From the NCBI GenBank assembly GCA_965199745.1, contig CBDATB010000015.1, positions 62,001-126,000 of the forward strand: a DNA stretch of 64,000 bases. Direction: 5' to 3'. The notes beneath the pieces were generated by a model. It had not been told where the DNA came from. It ran no database searches and saw only the letters and a program-made list of their open reading frames with translations. A program made the position numbers and the translations under genes. How positions within the stretch are numbered: the first letter of the stretch is position 1; each line of letters opens with the position of its first letter. The stretch is from CBDATB01 sp965199745. GTDB taxonomy: Bacteria; Bacteroidota; Bacteroidia; Cytophagales; Flammeovirgaceae. This document shows positions 33,661 through 42,456 of this stretch, piece by piece.

Positions 33661-35501
33661 TACTCCACAGTAACGGATTTTGCCAAGTTTCGTGGCTGGT
33701 CTACATTGCAACCTCTCATAACAGCGATATGGTAAGAAAGTAACTGCATGGGAATCACGGAGAGCAAAGGCATCAGTACTTCATGAGTGGGCGGTATTTC
33801 CACCACATGGTCTGCTATTTTCGGTACCAGCTCATCTCCCTCATTGATAATGGCAATTACTTTACCTTTCCGAGATTTTACTTCCTGAATATTGGAAATA
33901 ACTTTATCATACGAGCTATCTCTGGTTGCAATAAACACAACTGGCATTTCTTCGTCTATCAGAGCTATAGGGCCATGCTTCATTTCAGCAGCGGGATAGC
34001 CTTCGGCGTGTATATAAGAAATTTCTTTTAGCTTGAGTGCACCTTCTAGTGCCACAGGGAAATTACACCCTCTACCGAGGTAGAGAAAGTTTGCTGCGTC
34101 TTTATAAGTCTTAGCAATACCTTCTACCTTTGTGTTGAGTTGAAGTATTTTGTGTACTTTCCCTGGTATTTGTTTAAGCTCTCTAACCAAATTGTAGATT
34201 TGCTCTTCGGGAATGGTCTTTTTCTTTCTGGCGATGATAAGTGCCAGCATAGTCAGCACGGTCAATTGTGCTGTAAAAGCCTTAGTACTGGCGACACCTA
34301 TTTCCGGACCGGCATGGATATACGCCCCTTCGTGAGACACTCTGGCAATAGAGGAGCCGACCACGTTACAAATGCCTATAATTATTACGCCCTTAGCTTT
34401 GGCTAGTTCTATTGCTGCCAACGTATCGGCTGTTTCGCCCGATTGGGAAATAGCTAAGACCACATCTCCTTTTTTAAGGATAGGGTTTCTGTATCGAAAT
34501 TCCGAAGCATACTCAACCTCAACGGGTATTCTAGTAAAATCTTCTATAATATATTCCGCTACCAAACCTGCATGCCAAGAAGTGCCGCAACCAATAATGA
34601 TTATTCTGTTGCTATTAAGTAAATCTGGCAGATGCTTTCTAATCCCTCCTAAAGCCAAGTGTCCGCTATCAAGTATTAGCCTTCCACGCAAGCAGTCATT
34701 AATACTATTCGGTTGGTCGAATATTTCCTTTAACATGAAAAAATCGAACCCATTTTTTTCAATTTGGCTCAGCTCCAAATCAATTGTTTGAATATCTGGT
34801 TCTGATACTTCTGATACTAATGATTTAATGTTAAGGCTACTTCCTTTGATAAGGGCAATTTGATCGTCATTCAAATAAACTACATTTTTGGTATATTCTA
34901 TTATAGGACTAGCGTCGGAGGCAATAAAAAATTCTTTATTTTCTTCACCAATGCCAATAACGAGCGGACTTCCTTTTTTGGCAGCAATCAGCTGATTGGG
35001 GTTATCAGGTGAAATAACTACAATAGCATATGCACCCGCTACTTGAGTAAGTGCCAAGCGGACTGCTTCATCGAGAGGACACTGAAAATATTTTTTAATA
35101 TCTTCTATAAAGTAAGCGAGTACTTCAGAGTCGGTCTCGCTTCTAAATTGATAGCCTTTATCGCGCAGTTTGGTTTTCAAAGAGAGGTAGTTCTCAATAA
35201 TACCGTTATGGATAAGTGCAACGCTTTGGTCTGCCGAAAAATGAGGGTGTGCGTTAACATTACTAGGCTCTCCGTGCGTTGCCCATCTGGTATGACCAAT
35301 GCCCAGATGACCCGCTATGTTTTTATTGGCAATTGCAGCTTCCAAATCACTTACTTTACCTTTACTTTTGTAAAGATTCAAGCTGCCGTTGACTAGCGCG
35401 ATACCTGCACTATCATAGCCTCTGTATTCTAGTCTTTGCAAGCCTTTCAATAAAATACGGCTTGCAGTCTGGTTGCCAATGTAACCTATGATGCCACACA
35501 T
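33660..35501 (-). CDS. glmS: Glutamine--fructose-6-phosphate aminotransferase
   Basis: 613 residues, full length. The N-terminus MCGIIGYIG supplies Cys2, the glutamine-hydrolysing nucleophile. HTRWATHGEPS and IHNGIIENY continue the amidotransferase domain. Two SIS domains follow (GCGTSWHAG and SQSGETADT, then YLGRGCNFPVALEGALKLKE). The end is D-Q-P-R-N-L-A-K-S-V-T-V-E. It makes glucosamine-6-phosphate for peptidoglycan and lipopolysaccharide. The gene is intact even though its 3' end is the proposed integration site, as expected if the element replaces the codons it cuts. Confidence 0.98.
   Translation of the reverse strand: MCGIIGYIGNQTASRILLKGLQRLEYRGYDSAGIALVNGSLNLYKSKGKVSDLEAAIANKNIAGHLGIGHTRWATHGEPSNVNAHPHFSADQSVALIHNGIIENYLSLKTKLRDKGYQFRSETDSEVLAYFIEDIKKYFQCPLDEAVRLALTQVAGAYAIVVISPDNPNQLIAAKKGSPLVIGIGEENKEFFIASDASPIIEYTKNVVYLNDDQIALIKGSSLNIKSLVSEVSEPDIQTIDLELSQIEKNGFDFFMLKEIFDQPNSINDCLRGRLILDSGHLALGGIRKHLPDLLNSNRIIIIGCGTSWHAGLVAEYIIEDFTRIPVEVEYASEFRYRNPILKKGDVVLAISQSGETADTLAAIELAKAKGVIIIGICNVVGSSIARVSHEGAYIHAGPEIGVASTKAFTAQLTVLTMLALIIARKKKTIPEEQIYNLVRELKQIPGKVHKILQLNTKVEGIAKTYKDAANFLYLGRGCNFPVALEGALKLKEISYIHAEGYPAAEMKHGPIALIDEEMPVVFIATRDSSYDKVISNIQEVKSRKGKVIAIINEGDELVPKIADHVVEIPPTHEVLMPLLSVIPMQLLSYHIAVMRGCNVDQPRNLAKSVTVE
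33661..33673. repeat. Right island boundary repeat in the glmS 3' end
   Basis: TACTCCACAGTAA encodes T-V-E-stop of GlmS on the minus strand and matches the copy at 22837-22849 except for one base. After the 13 bp both copies share a further near match (ATTTT four bases on). Confidence 0.6.
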
Positions 35502-35552
35502 GAATAAGGTTTTTTCTGTTTAAAATTTACATGCTGCAATAATAATTCCAGA

Positions 35553-35930
35553 TTACTGCTTATCCAAGTCTTTTGCTATTTGGTTCAAGAACACTGTATC
35601 TATTGCTTCTTCAGTGGTAGGAAAAATACTTAGTACGCTATCTAGCTTAGATATTTTTATAACTTTCATTACGTGCTGACTAATATTAGTGAGTACCAGA
35701 GAGCCATCTATTTCTCTAGATATTCTATTAGCAAATAAAATGGCACTTAAGCCGGAAGAATCAACATATTTTACGTGAGATAAATCAAAGATGAGGTTGG
35801 TAGTACCCGATTGAAAAATAGAAACAAACTCAGTTTTCAACATGGGTGCTTTTAAGGTATCGAGCTTCTCCTCATCGAGAGTCATCTGGGTATACTTGTC
35901 TGTTTTTTCTATAGAGAATTTTAGTTTCAT
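35553..35930 (-). CDS. STAS-domain protein (anti-sigma factor antagonist-like)
   Basis: 125 residues. The segment NLIFDLSHVKYVDSSGLSAILFANR is the STAS fold with the conserved D-S-S-G, whose second Ser is the phosphorylation site in anti-anti-sigma factors (stretch given in two overlapping parts, NLIFDLSHVKYVDSSG and LSAILFANR). The protein is slightly long at the C-terminus (EEAIDTVFLNQIAKDLD). It sits between purC and glmS without a kinase or phosphatase beside it. A PP2C phosphatase at 1-759 is a possible but unproven partner. Confidence 0.88.
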   Translation of the reverse strand: MKLKFSIEKTDKYTQMTLDEEKLDTLKAPMLKTEFVSIFQSGTTNLIFDLSHVKYVDSSGLSAILFANRISREIDGSLVLTNISQHVMKVIKISKLDSVLSIFPTTEEAIDTVFLNQIAKDLDKQ

Positions 35931-36012
35931 AGGATATATCGCTTGAATGAACTAATTATTTGAAATAAATAAAATAATTAACTCATCAATAAAAATAAGG
36001 TGTTAAAATATT

Positions 36013-36948
36013 TTAATTAAAAAATTTTGTAATGCTTTTTTCAATATCATTAGTTATTGTATCATAATTAACTTTAACAAAGGTTTTTCCTATTAATTTT
36101 TCATAAAGTGCTATATATCGATCGGAGACACTCAAAGTAAAATCGTCTGTCATGGTGGGTAGTTTTTGATGCGCGTATCCTTGAAAGTTATTTTCCATCA
36201 ACCACTGCCTGACAAACTCTTTAGATAATTGTTTTTGAGGCATGGCTTTCCGCTGCCTTTCTTCATAACCTTCTTTATAAAAATATCGCGAAGAGTCCGG
36301 CGTGTGAATTTCATCTATGAGATAGATTTGGTCTTCATACTTGCCAAATTCATATTTAGTATCGGCTAAAATGAGGCCTTTTGCATCGGCATAGGCTGTG
36401 CCTCTATTGAATAATTCACGTGTAAAATAGGTCATCTGCTCATAATCATTCTCAGAGACAAGCTGTCTTCTGAGAATATCTTCTCTAGAAATGTCTTCAT
36501 CATGTCCTTTGGTGGCTTTAGTTGTTGGGGTGATAATCGATACTGGCAAGCGATCGTTTTCCTTCAACCCTTCTGGCAGTGCTACACCGCACAATTGTCT
36601 TTTCCCTTTTTTGTATTCTCTCCATGCGTGTCCGACAAGGTAGGCTCTAATAAGCATTTCTACCTTAAAAGGCTCGCATTTTCTACCAATCGTTACGTTA
36701 GGGTGGGGGCTATCTAGCACCCAATTCTGCATGATGTCATTGGCTTGCGACAAAAAATAGTAAGCCATTTGATTAAGTACTTGTCCTTTGTATGGGATGT
36801 TGCGGGGCAAAACGACGTCAAATGCTGAGATTCTATCGGTAGCAACCACTACTACAGTGTCCCCAAAAGAGTAAATATCTCTGACTTTCCCCCGATAAAA
36901 AGCGGTGCAGTTCTCAAATTGGAAGCTAGTTTGCCCAAAATCTTGCAT
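36013..36948 (-). CDS. purC: Phosphoribosylaminoimidazole-succinocarboxamide synthase
   Basis: 311 residues, the longer SAICAR synthetase form. FYRGKVRDIYSFGD is the ATP-binding start. VVVATDRISAFDVVLP, EMLIRAYLVGHAWREYKKG and GLILADTKYEFGK mark substrate and ATP sites. It joins CAIR and aspartate in purine synthesis. It is flanked by the S8 peptidase gene upstream and the STAS gene downstream, both on the same strand. The short ORF-like frame that overlaps its start is not supported. Confidence 0.96.
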   Translation of the reverse strand: MQDFGQTSFQFENCTAFYRGKVRDIYSFGDTVVVVATDRISAFDVVLPRNIPYKGQVLNQMAYYFLSQANDIMQNWVLDSPHPNVTIGRKCEPFKVEMLIRAYLVGHAWREYKKGKRQLCGVALPEGLKENDRLPVSIITPTTKATKGHDEDISREDILRRQLVSENDYEQMTYFTRELFNRGTAYADAKGLILADTKYEFGKYEDQIYLIDEIHTPDSSRYFYKEGYEERQRKAMPQKQLSKEFVRQWLMENNFQGYAHQKLPTMTDDFTLSVSDRYIALYEKLIGKTFVKVNYDTITNDIEKSITKFFN

Positions 36949-37083
36949 GAGTTTGCCGGTATTACCTCATTTTGTTCTGAGAAGTTATCTAATTGTTTAT
37001 CAGTTGTGTTTTCTTTTTCGGATTTATCATAAATATTTGGCAAGTAAATGGATTTTTTTGATGAAGACAATGCAAGATTTATA

Positions 37084-38733
37084 CTACCTTTTTTTAGATT
37101 TAAGACTTATTTTTTCTGCCATTTTAATTGCTTCATATAAGTTTATGATGCCTCCTGTCTTACATAATTCACCGAATTTAACTAATTCCTCAGAATTTTC
37201 TTCTCCCTCGTCACCCGGTCTAACTACTTGTTGGTCAGCTATTTTAAAAGTAGTCTTAATCATAATATTTCTAACTTCAGAAACTTTTAATTCGGGGAAA
37301 TAAGACATAATCAGAGCAGCTGCCCCCGCCACAACAGGTGCTGCCATACTAGTGCCACTCAGGCTCTCATAATTGTTTTCAGGAGTTGTAGAATAAATAT
37401 CTACTCCGGGTGAAAACAAGTCTACTGACTTTTTACCGTAGTTTGAAAAAGGGGCAACTAGTTTCTCGCCTTTTTTCCAAGAGAGTGCGCCTACTTCTAC
37501 CCAGTTAGCCGCTCTTTTTTTACCTTTCGTATGTCGATTATTAGGGAAGTTTGCGGTTTTATCGATATTCATATTATCATTTCCTGCAGCGTGTACTAGC
37601 AACACTCCTTTGGATTGCGCATACCTGACGGCTTTATCTACGACCTCTTTTTGCGGAGAATAGCCTTTACCAAAACTCATATTGATTACTTTTGCCCCGT
37701 TGTCTACTGCATAGTAGATGGCATTGGCAACGTCTTTGTCTCGCTCATCTCCATTTGGGACAGTTCTTATCGACATAATCTTTACATTGTCGGCAACTCC
37801 CTTCATGCCTATTTCATTGCTTCTATTTGCAGCAATAATACCCGCTACATGTGTCCCGTGTTCGCAGTCAGGTCCTTTTACATCATTATTACCATAATAC
37901 TTTTCATCTAAATTCCCGTAGTCATCGCCAACTGTATTTCTGGGGTTAAATGTAAGACTGTATCCATATTCTATCTCGTTTTTATAGTATTCCAGAGCAT
38001 CTTGTACAGCTTCTTCTAAATCTTCTCCTATGACATAGGCGAGTGTTTCTTTGGCTTGCGTAATTTTTTCGTCTGGTGACTCAATGGCTAGAATATCTTC
38101 TATTGTAATTTTCTCTTTATCTTCATAGGCCTTAATTAACCTTAATGCACTATAATATTTATCTAAAAAAACCTGATAAAGTTGAGCTTTCTTTTGGGCT
38201 TCCTCATTCTTTTTCTCAAATTTTTTTTTCAGCTCTTCATAATAATCATATTCTTTCTTATCTCTTACGTGCGTACCTTCTGAGTTTTCATATTTTGCTT
38301 TGAGTCTCACATATTCTCTAGTAAGTTCATAAGTATCATGATTAACATTTTTACCATCCTTCCCGCCTATAAAATTCCAGCCATTTACATCATCAACATA
38401 TCCATTGCTATCATCGTCTTGATTATTGCCGGGTATTTCGTCTTCATTACTCCATATTTTGCCCTGTAAATCTTCATGTTCAACGTCCACCCCTGAGTCT
38501 ATTACGGCGACTACCACTGTTTTTGATTTCTTACCTTTGAGTAATTCGCGGTAAGTTCTTTCTGTACTAATTCCGAAAACATTATCTGAATTTTTATCTA
38601 GGTTAAACCAATTGGGCGGTGGTTTTTTAGTAGAATCACTATTTGTATGTGTCGGGTTGTTGCCACTAGCAGAGGCATAAATATTCATACAAACGAGCAG
38701 GGTGGTAATGCTTATTAAGCGTGGTACTTTCAT
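37084..38733 (-). CDS. Secreted subtilisin-like serine protease (S8) with a large insertion
   Basis: 549 residues from the ATG at 38731-38733, which opens a signal peptide (KVPRLISITTLLVCMNIYASAS). The upstream in-frame ATG would add 15 residues in front of it. The catalytic Asp is in VVAVIDSGVDVEHEDL. The His lies in CEHGTHVAGIIAA and the Ser in SLSGTSMAAPVVAGAA. Between Asp and His about 200 residues of charged, coiled-coil-like sequence are inserted, much longer than in simple subtilisins. No T9SS tail is seen, and the C-terminus ends in K-R. It is likely periplasmic or exported. Substrate unknown. Confidence 0.92.
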   Translation of the reverse strand: MKVPRLISITTLLVCMNIYASASGNNPTHTNSDSTKKPPPNWFNLDKNSDNVFGISTERTYRELLKGKKSKTVVVAVIDSGVDVEHEDLQGKIWSNEDEIPGNNQDDDSNGYVDDVNGWNFIGGKDGKNVNHDTYELTREYVRLKAKYENSEGTHVRDKKEYDYYEELKKKFEKKNEEAQKKAQLYQVFLDKYYSALRLIKAYEDKEKITIEDILAIESPDEKITQAKETLAYVIGEDLEEAVQDALEYYKNEIEYGYSLTFNPRNTVGDDYGNLDEKYYGNNDVKGPDCEHGTHVAGIIAANRSNEIGMKGVADNVKIMSIRTVPNGDERDKDVANAIYYAVDNGAKVINMSFGKGYSPQKEVVDKAVRYAQSKGVLLVHAAGNDNMNIDKTANFPNNRHTKGKKRAANWVEVGALSWKKGEKLVAPFSNYGKKSVDLFSPGVDIYSTTPENNYESLSGTSMAAPVVAGAAALIMSYFPELKVSEVRNIMIKTTFKIADQQVVRPGDEGEENSEELVKFGELCKTGGIINLYEAIKMAEKISLKSKKR

Positions 38734-38862
38734 TGTTAATTGCTTTTTATTATTGAAAAGATGGACAAAGATAATCAACTTTTCATCTTAATACTCAGAC
38801 AAGAGGACTTTTTTGCTCTTAGTGCAAGAACTATTGTTTATGCTAGGGCTACAGGCTTTAAG

Positions 38863-40521
38863 CTAGTCGCTTGTGAGTAGATTAAATGAAAAATATCGAT
38901 CCTTGATGCTAAGATGTAAAATGTAGTTTTGATTGGTATATTCTGGCAACTTTACCTGATGATGTAAATGCTTGACAACTTGTTTTTGCGTGTATATTTT
39001 TTCTCCTGCTAGAGTGTAAATGCTAATTGTGTAGTTACTTTTTCGATAAGGTGCAGGAAAATAAATAGTAAAACTATTATTTTGAATTGGGTTGGGGTAG
39101 CATCTTATGCTTTCTTGGCTGATAGTTTTATTGGTGAGTGCTGTGGTAAACATTTTTTCAACTTCTGTAAAGCTAGGAATACCATAACCTATCTGATTAT
39201 CAGGCTTTTCGTATCGGCTGCTAGCTTGACGCAATACTTCTATCAGCTCCATATTGGTCAGATGCGGGTAGGCTTGCCATATTCCCGCTGCCAATCCAGC
39301 AATAAGAGGGGTAGCAAAAGAAGTACCATTATTAACAGATACTTGACCATCTCGATTAACAACGGTAGTACTAAGTCCTCTGGCCACCACGTCAGGTTTA
39401 ATCCGATTGTTAACCGTCGGGCCTATTCCGCTAAAATTAGCATACTGCCTTTCACTATTAACCGCTCCTACGCTAAGCACTGAGTCGGCATCGGCAGGGA
39501 AGGTAATTTTTTGCCAACTGCTACTTGCTTCATTACCTACACTGGTTACTACCAATATGCCGGTAGCAGCTGCCCAATCGGCTGCCCGAGTGATGAGGGC
39601 TGTATTACCATCGAGTTCGGCAGTGGTGTAGTCTTGTTTCGGGTCATCAAAAGTATTGTAACCTAAAGAAGAAGAAATTATGTCGACTCCAAGACTATCC
39701 GCCCTTTCTGCACTTATCAGCCAATAGAACTCCTCGATTCTTTTTTCGCTGGCATCATCTTCTGTACGAAACAAATAATAATTTGCTTTAAATGCTGTAC
39801 CCACAATATCTCCTTCCTGATAGGCAGCGATGGCGGCAAGCACTTGTGTACCATGTGAATGATCATCATATACATTGTCTTCCCGCTCGACAAAGTCGTA
39901 AGTACCTAAAATTTGTTGGTTGGCAAAAAGTGAGTCAAAAGCAGGGATATTATTTACATTATCAAAACCTGCATCCAATACAGCTATCGTTATTCCTTGC
40001 CCTCGAAAACCCGCTCGGTGCATTTTTTCTACTGCCAGCATAATAATCTGATTGGCAGACCTGCCGTATGCCAATGAAGTGGCCTGATTTGTTTTTATGG
40101 TCTTATCAATATATTCTTTTATATTTTTATTATTATCATTCTTATCCTGCACCGATTGCCCGATATGCACAGTATTTTTTACAAAAGATAAATCCCGGAT
40201 AGCTGATATAACTGTGTCATTATTTTTTATGAGTAACGCATTCATCCACTTGCTGGCATATAATACATTTGCACCGATATTTTCAATACGTTCTATATAT
40301 AAACTACTAACAGGTAAGTCTCTTACTGTCACTGTGATGTTTTGGCGATTCCTGCGCTCGATGGCTTTTTCAGATAGAAATGCTTGCGGTGCATTGACTG
40401 AATAAGACGTATGGTTTTTATCTGTCAGGCGGACAATATAAAAACGTTCCGCCGTTTGTGCCTTCAACACCGAAGTACTTAACCATACACATAGAGTAAA
40501 ATATAACGGTTTAATAATCAT
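38863..40521 (-). CDS. Secreted subtilase (S8) with a type IX secretion C-terminal sorting domain
   Basis: 552 residues. A signal peptide (YFTLCVWLSTSVLKAQT) is followed by an N-terminal propeptide-like region and the catalytic domain: Asp in TIAVLDAGFDNV, His in DHSHGTQVLAAIAA, Ser in NGTSFATPLIAGLAAG. The last 80 residues (from R-C-Y-P-N-P-I-Q-N-N, then YTISIYTLAGEKIYTQKQ) match the T9SS type A sorting domain, used for transport across the outer membrane in Bacteroidota. It is the only sign of T9SS in the window. It sits 129 bp from the other subtilase on the same strand, but their sequences are not close. Confidence 0.93.
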   Translation of the reverse strand: MIIKPLYFTLCVWLSTSVLKAQTAERFYIVRLTDKNHTSYSVNAPQAFLSEKAIERRNRQNITVTVRDLPVSSLYIERIENIGANVLYASKWMNALLIKNNDTVISAIRDLSFVKNTVHIGQSVQDKNDNNKNIKEYIDKTIKTNQATSLAYGRSANQIIMLAVEKMHRAGFRGQGITIAVLDAGFDNVNNIPAFDSLFANQQILGTYDFVEREDNVYDDHSHGTQVLAAIAAYQEGDIVGTAFKANYYLFRTEDDASEKRIEEFYWLISAERADSLGVDIISSSLGYNTFDDPKQDYTTAELDGNTALITRAADWAAATGILVVTSVGNEASSSWQKITFPADADSVLSVGAVNSERQYANFSGIGPTVNNRIKPDVVARGLSTTVVNRDGQVSVNNGTSFATPLIAGLAAGIWQAYPHLTNMELIEVLRQASSRYEKPDNQIGYGIPSFTEVEKMFTTALTNKTISQESIRCYPNPIQNNSFTIYFPAPYRKSNYTISIYTLAGEKIYTQKQVVKHLHHQVKLPEYTNQNYILHLSIKDRYFSFNLLTSD

Positions 40522-40645
40522 TTTTTTCTTTAGTATAGATTAAAAAATGTTCTTATTGGTTGTAAAACAAAAGCGGCAACAAATCAGACTATATTCTGTT
40601 GTTTAGCTTAATTATTAGAACAACTTCAAATTTAACCCAGTTTCT

Positions 40646-41947
40646 ATGAAAGTCTCTATTTTTTGGCTCAGAAGAGACCTGCGCTTATACGACAATACAG
40701 CCCTTTACTACGCTCTGAAAGGTAAATACCCGGTATTGCCTTTGTTCATCTTTGATAAAAATATCTTGGAAAAACTTCACAACAAATATGACGCGAGAGT
40801 AGCTTTTATTCATCAACAACTTATGCTGCTAAATAATTTGTTGAAAGAATATCAAAGTGGACTGCTAGTTAAGTACGGCGATCCGCAGCGTATATGGGAA
40901 GATGTTGTCACGCACTACAAACCAGCGGTAGTATATGCCAATCGCGATTATGAGCCTTATGCCAAAATACGGGACGGACAGGTAAACAACTTACTGCAAG
41001 GCCGAGATGTTCCCTTTTTTCTCTATAAAGATCAATGTGTTTTCGATGGAAAAGAAATAGTTAAAAAAGATGGAAAACCTTACACTGTATTTACGCCATA
41101 CAGTAAGGTGTGGAGAGATAAAATCAGAGAAAAAAATGGTTTTTATTACCGTTTTTATCCAATTGAACCATATAAAAATAACTTTTATAAAATCGATTCA
41201 CTCAGGGTTCCCTCTCTTAAGTCTGTTGGTTTTAAAAACACTAGTAATACCTTTCCTGAGAAAGATACACCTATATCTGTACTCAGGCAATATGAAGCCA
41301 AACGCAATTACCCCGCTGCCAACGGTACCTCTAGGTTGAGTGTTCATCTGCGTTTTGGAACGATTAGCATCCGTCGTGCAGTCAAAACAGCTATATCAAC
41401 CAGCGAAGCATGGCTCAATGAACTGATATGGCGCGATTTCTATATGATGATTTTAGATAATTTCCCCTATATAGCCGAGAGAGCTTTTAAAAAAAAATAC
41501 GAACATATCGTCTGGATAAATGACGAAAATGAGTTTAAGGCATGGTGTGAGGGCAATACGGGTTATCCCATTGTGGATGCAGGGATGCGAGAATTAAATG
41601 CCACAGGCTTCATGCACAATAGGGTGAGAATGATTGTGGCTAGTTTTTTGGTCAAGCACTTGCTCATAGATTGGCGTTGGGGAGAGGCCTATTTTGCCGA
41701 AAAGCTCATCGACTTTGACCTTTCAGCAAACAATGGCGGCTGGCAGTGGGCTGCCGGATCGGGCTGTGACGCCGCACCTTATTTCAGAGTATTCAATCCA
41801 CAATTACAAACCAAAAAATTTGACCCTAGATTTGCATACATTAAAAAATGGCTCCCCGAATTTCAAGAATACACCTATCCTAAACCCATAGTTGAACATG
41901 ATTTTGCTAGAAGAAGAGCCATAGATTCTTATAAAAAGTACCTTTAA
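40646..41947 (+). CDS. phr: Deoxyribodipyrimidine photolyase
   Basis: 433 residues, the class I CPD photolyase/cryptochrome fold. FWLRRDLRLYDNTAL is the antenna-binding N-terminus. The FAD-binding C-terminal half has TSRLSVHLRFGTISIR, LNELIWRDFYMMIL, NTGYPIVDAGMRELNATGFMHNR, and the W-rich LLIDWRWGEAYFAEKL and NNGGWQWAAGSGCDAAPYFR. It repairs UV-made cyclobutane dimers with blue light. It stands alone between the divergent subtilase and rnpB. A Cry-DASH is less likely, given the length and the lack of a C-terminal extension. Confidence 0.96.
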   Translation: MKVSIFWLRRDLRLYDNTALYYALKGKYPVLPLFIFDKNILEKLHNKYDARVAFIHQQLMLLNNLLKEYQSGLLVKYGDPQRIWEDVVTHYKPAVVYANRDYEPYAKIRDGQVNNLLQGRDVPFFLYKDQCVFDGKEIVKKDGKPYTVFTPYSKVWRDKIREKNGFYYRFYPIEPYKNNFYKIDSLRVPSLKSVGFKNTSNTFPEKDTPISVLRQYEAKRNYPAANGTSRLSVHLRFGTISIRRAVKTAISTSEAWLNELIWRDFYMMILDNFPYIAERAFKKKYEHIVWINDENEFKAWCEGNTGYPIVDAGMRELNATGFMHNRVRMIVASFLVKHLLIDWRWGEAYFAEKLIDFDLSANNGGWQWAAGSGCDAAPYFRVFNPQLQTKKFDPRFAYIKKWLPEFQEYTYPKPIVEHDFARRRAIDSYKKYL

Positions 41948-41961
41948 GAAAATATTTAACA

Positions 41962-41969
41962 TAATTTTG
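41962..41969 (+). promoter_or_regulatory. Candidate Bacteroidota -7 element before rnpB
   Basis: TAATTTTG matches the phylum's TAnnTTTG -7 consensus and lies 15 bases before the first paired base of rnpB. No good -33 TTG is seen at the right spacing, so this is a weak call. Confidence 0.35.
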
Positions 41970-41984
41970 ACAATAGAATGAATG

Positions 41985-42359
41985 CAAGTTGTCTTATCGC
42001 CTTATTCCTTTGAACAGGGAGGAAAGTCTGGGCAACACAGGGTACCGTACTTTTTAACAGAAAGGGTTCTTTTGGCTCAAGCTAAAGAATACAGCAAGTG
42101 CCACAGAAAATATACCGCCCCCGCCACAGCTGGGGTAAGGGTGAAAAGGTGGGGTAAGAGCCTACCGCTGTTTTGGCAACAAAACGGGCAGGGTAAACCT
42201 TACGGGTTGAAAGATCAAATAAGCCGGCACGCTATGTATTCATGCAAAGGGCGACCCGTCCGAGCCGGTGGGTAGACCGATACATGTGTATGGCAACATA
42301 CATAGCAGATAAATGATAAGACCTGCTAACAGCAGGACAGAACCCAGCTTATAGACTTG
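41985..42359 (+). ncRNA. rnpB: RNase P RNA (class A)
   Basis: About 375 nt. GGAGGAAAGTCTGGGC (the P4/J region near the 5' end) and the partner GACAGAACCCAGCTTATAGA near the 3' end are the universally conserved core of bacterial RNase P RNA. GGGTGAAAAGGTGGGGTAAG and ACAGGGTACC also match. The P1 helix pairs CAAGT (5') with ACTTG (3'). It is the catalytic RNA that trims tRNA precursors. An open frame inside it (41982-42275) is spurious. Confidence 0.95.
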
Positions 42360-42380
42360 TGTTCATTTTTTCTGAAAGTG

Positions 42381-42413
42381 TTTTTGATTTAAAATTAAAA
42401 ATGTATTACTTTG
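42381..42413 (+). promoter_or_regulatory. Candidate promoter for the gene at 42457
   Basis: TTTTTG (42381-42386) and TACTTTG (42407-42413) are separated by 20 bases, close to the Bacteroidota -33/-7 arrangement (TTTG, about 19 bp, TAnnTTTG). A start site about 7 bases downstream would give a short leader before the ATG at 42457. Confidence 0.4.
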
Positions 42414-42456
42414 ACTTGTATACGAGAATTTCCCACTACTCAACACCAAATATGCC

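Larger units (their letters stand above)
22837..33673. mobile_element. Genomic island with type I R-M, integrated at the 3' end of glmS
   Basis: An approximately 10.8-kb block with base and codon use unlike its neighbours (many AGA, GGT, TCA and ACC codons and long A/T-rich coding). It lies between fmt and glmS. Both edges carry a TACTC(T/C)ACAGTAA direct repeat (22837-22849 and 33661-33673). On the minus strand the repeat encodes the last residues of GlmS before the stop. This pattern fits site-specific integration in the glmS 3' end, with the original end left as a fragment beside fmt. The cargo is an unknown gene, hsdM, two hsdS, hsdR, an unknown coupled gene, a degraded resolvase, a HTH gene and several tiny ORFs. 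No Tn7-type transposition genes are present. Confidence 0.65.

Noticed and set aside
33660..35501. Tn7-type insertion next to glmS
   Set aside because: Tn7 inserts about 25 bp beyond the stop without duplicating the gene end, and no tns genes are present.
36852..37070. Minus-strand open frame overlapping the start of purC
   Set aside because: No ribosome site and it overlaps purC in another phase. The gap between purC and the subtilase is short.
41982..42275. Open frame of 97 codons after the photolyase
   Set aside because: It lies inside the conserved core of RNase P RNA.
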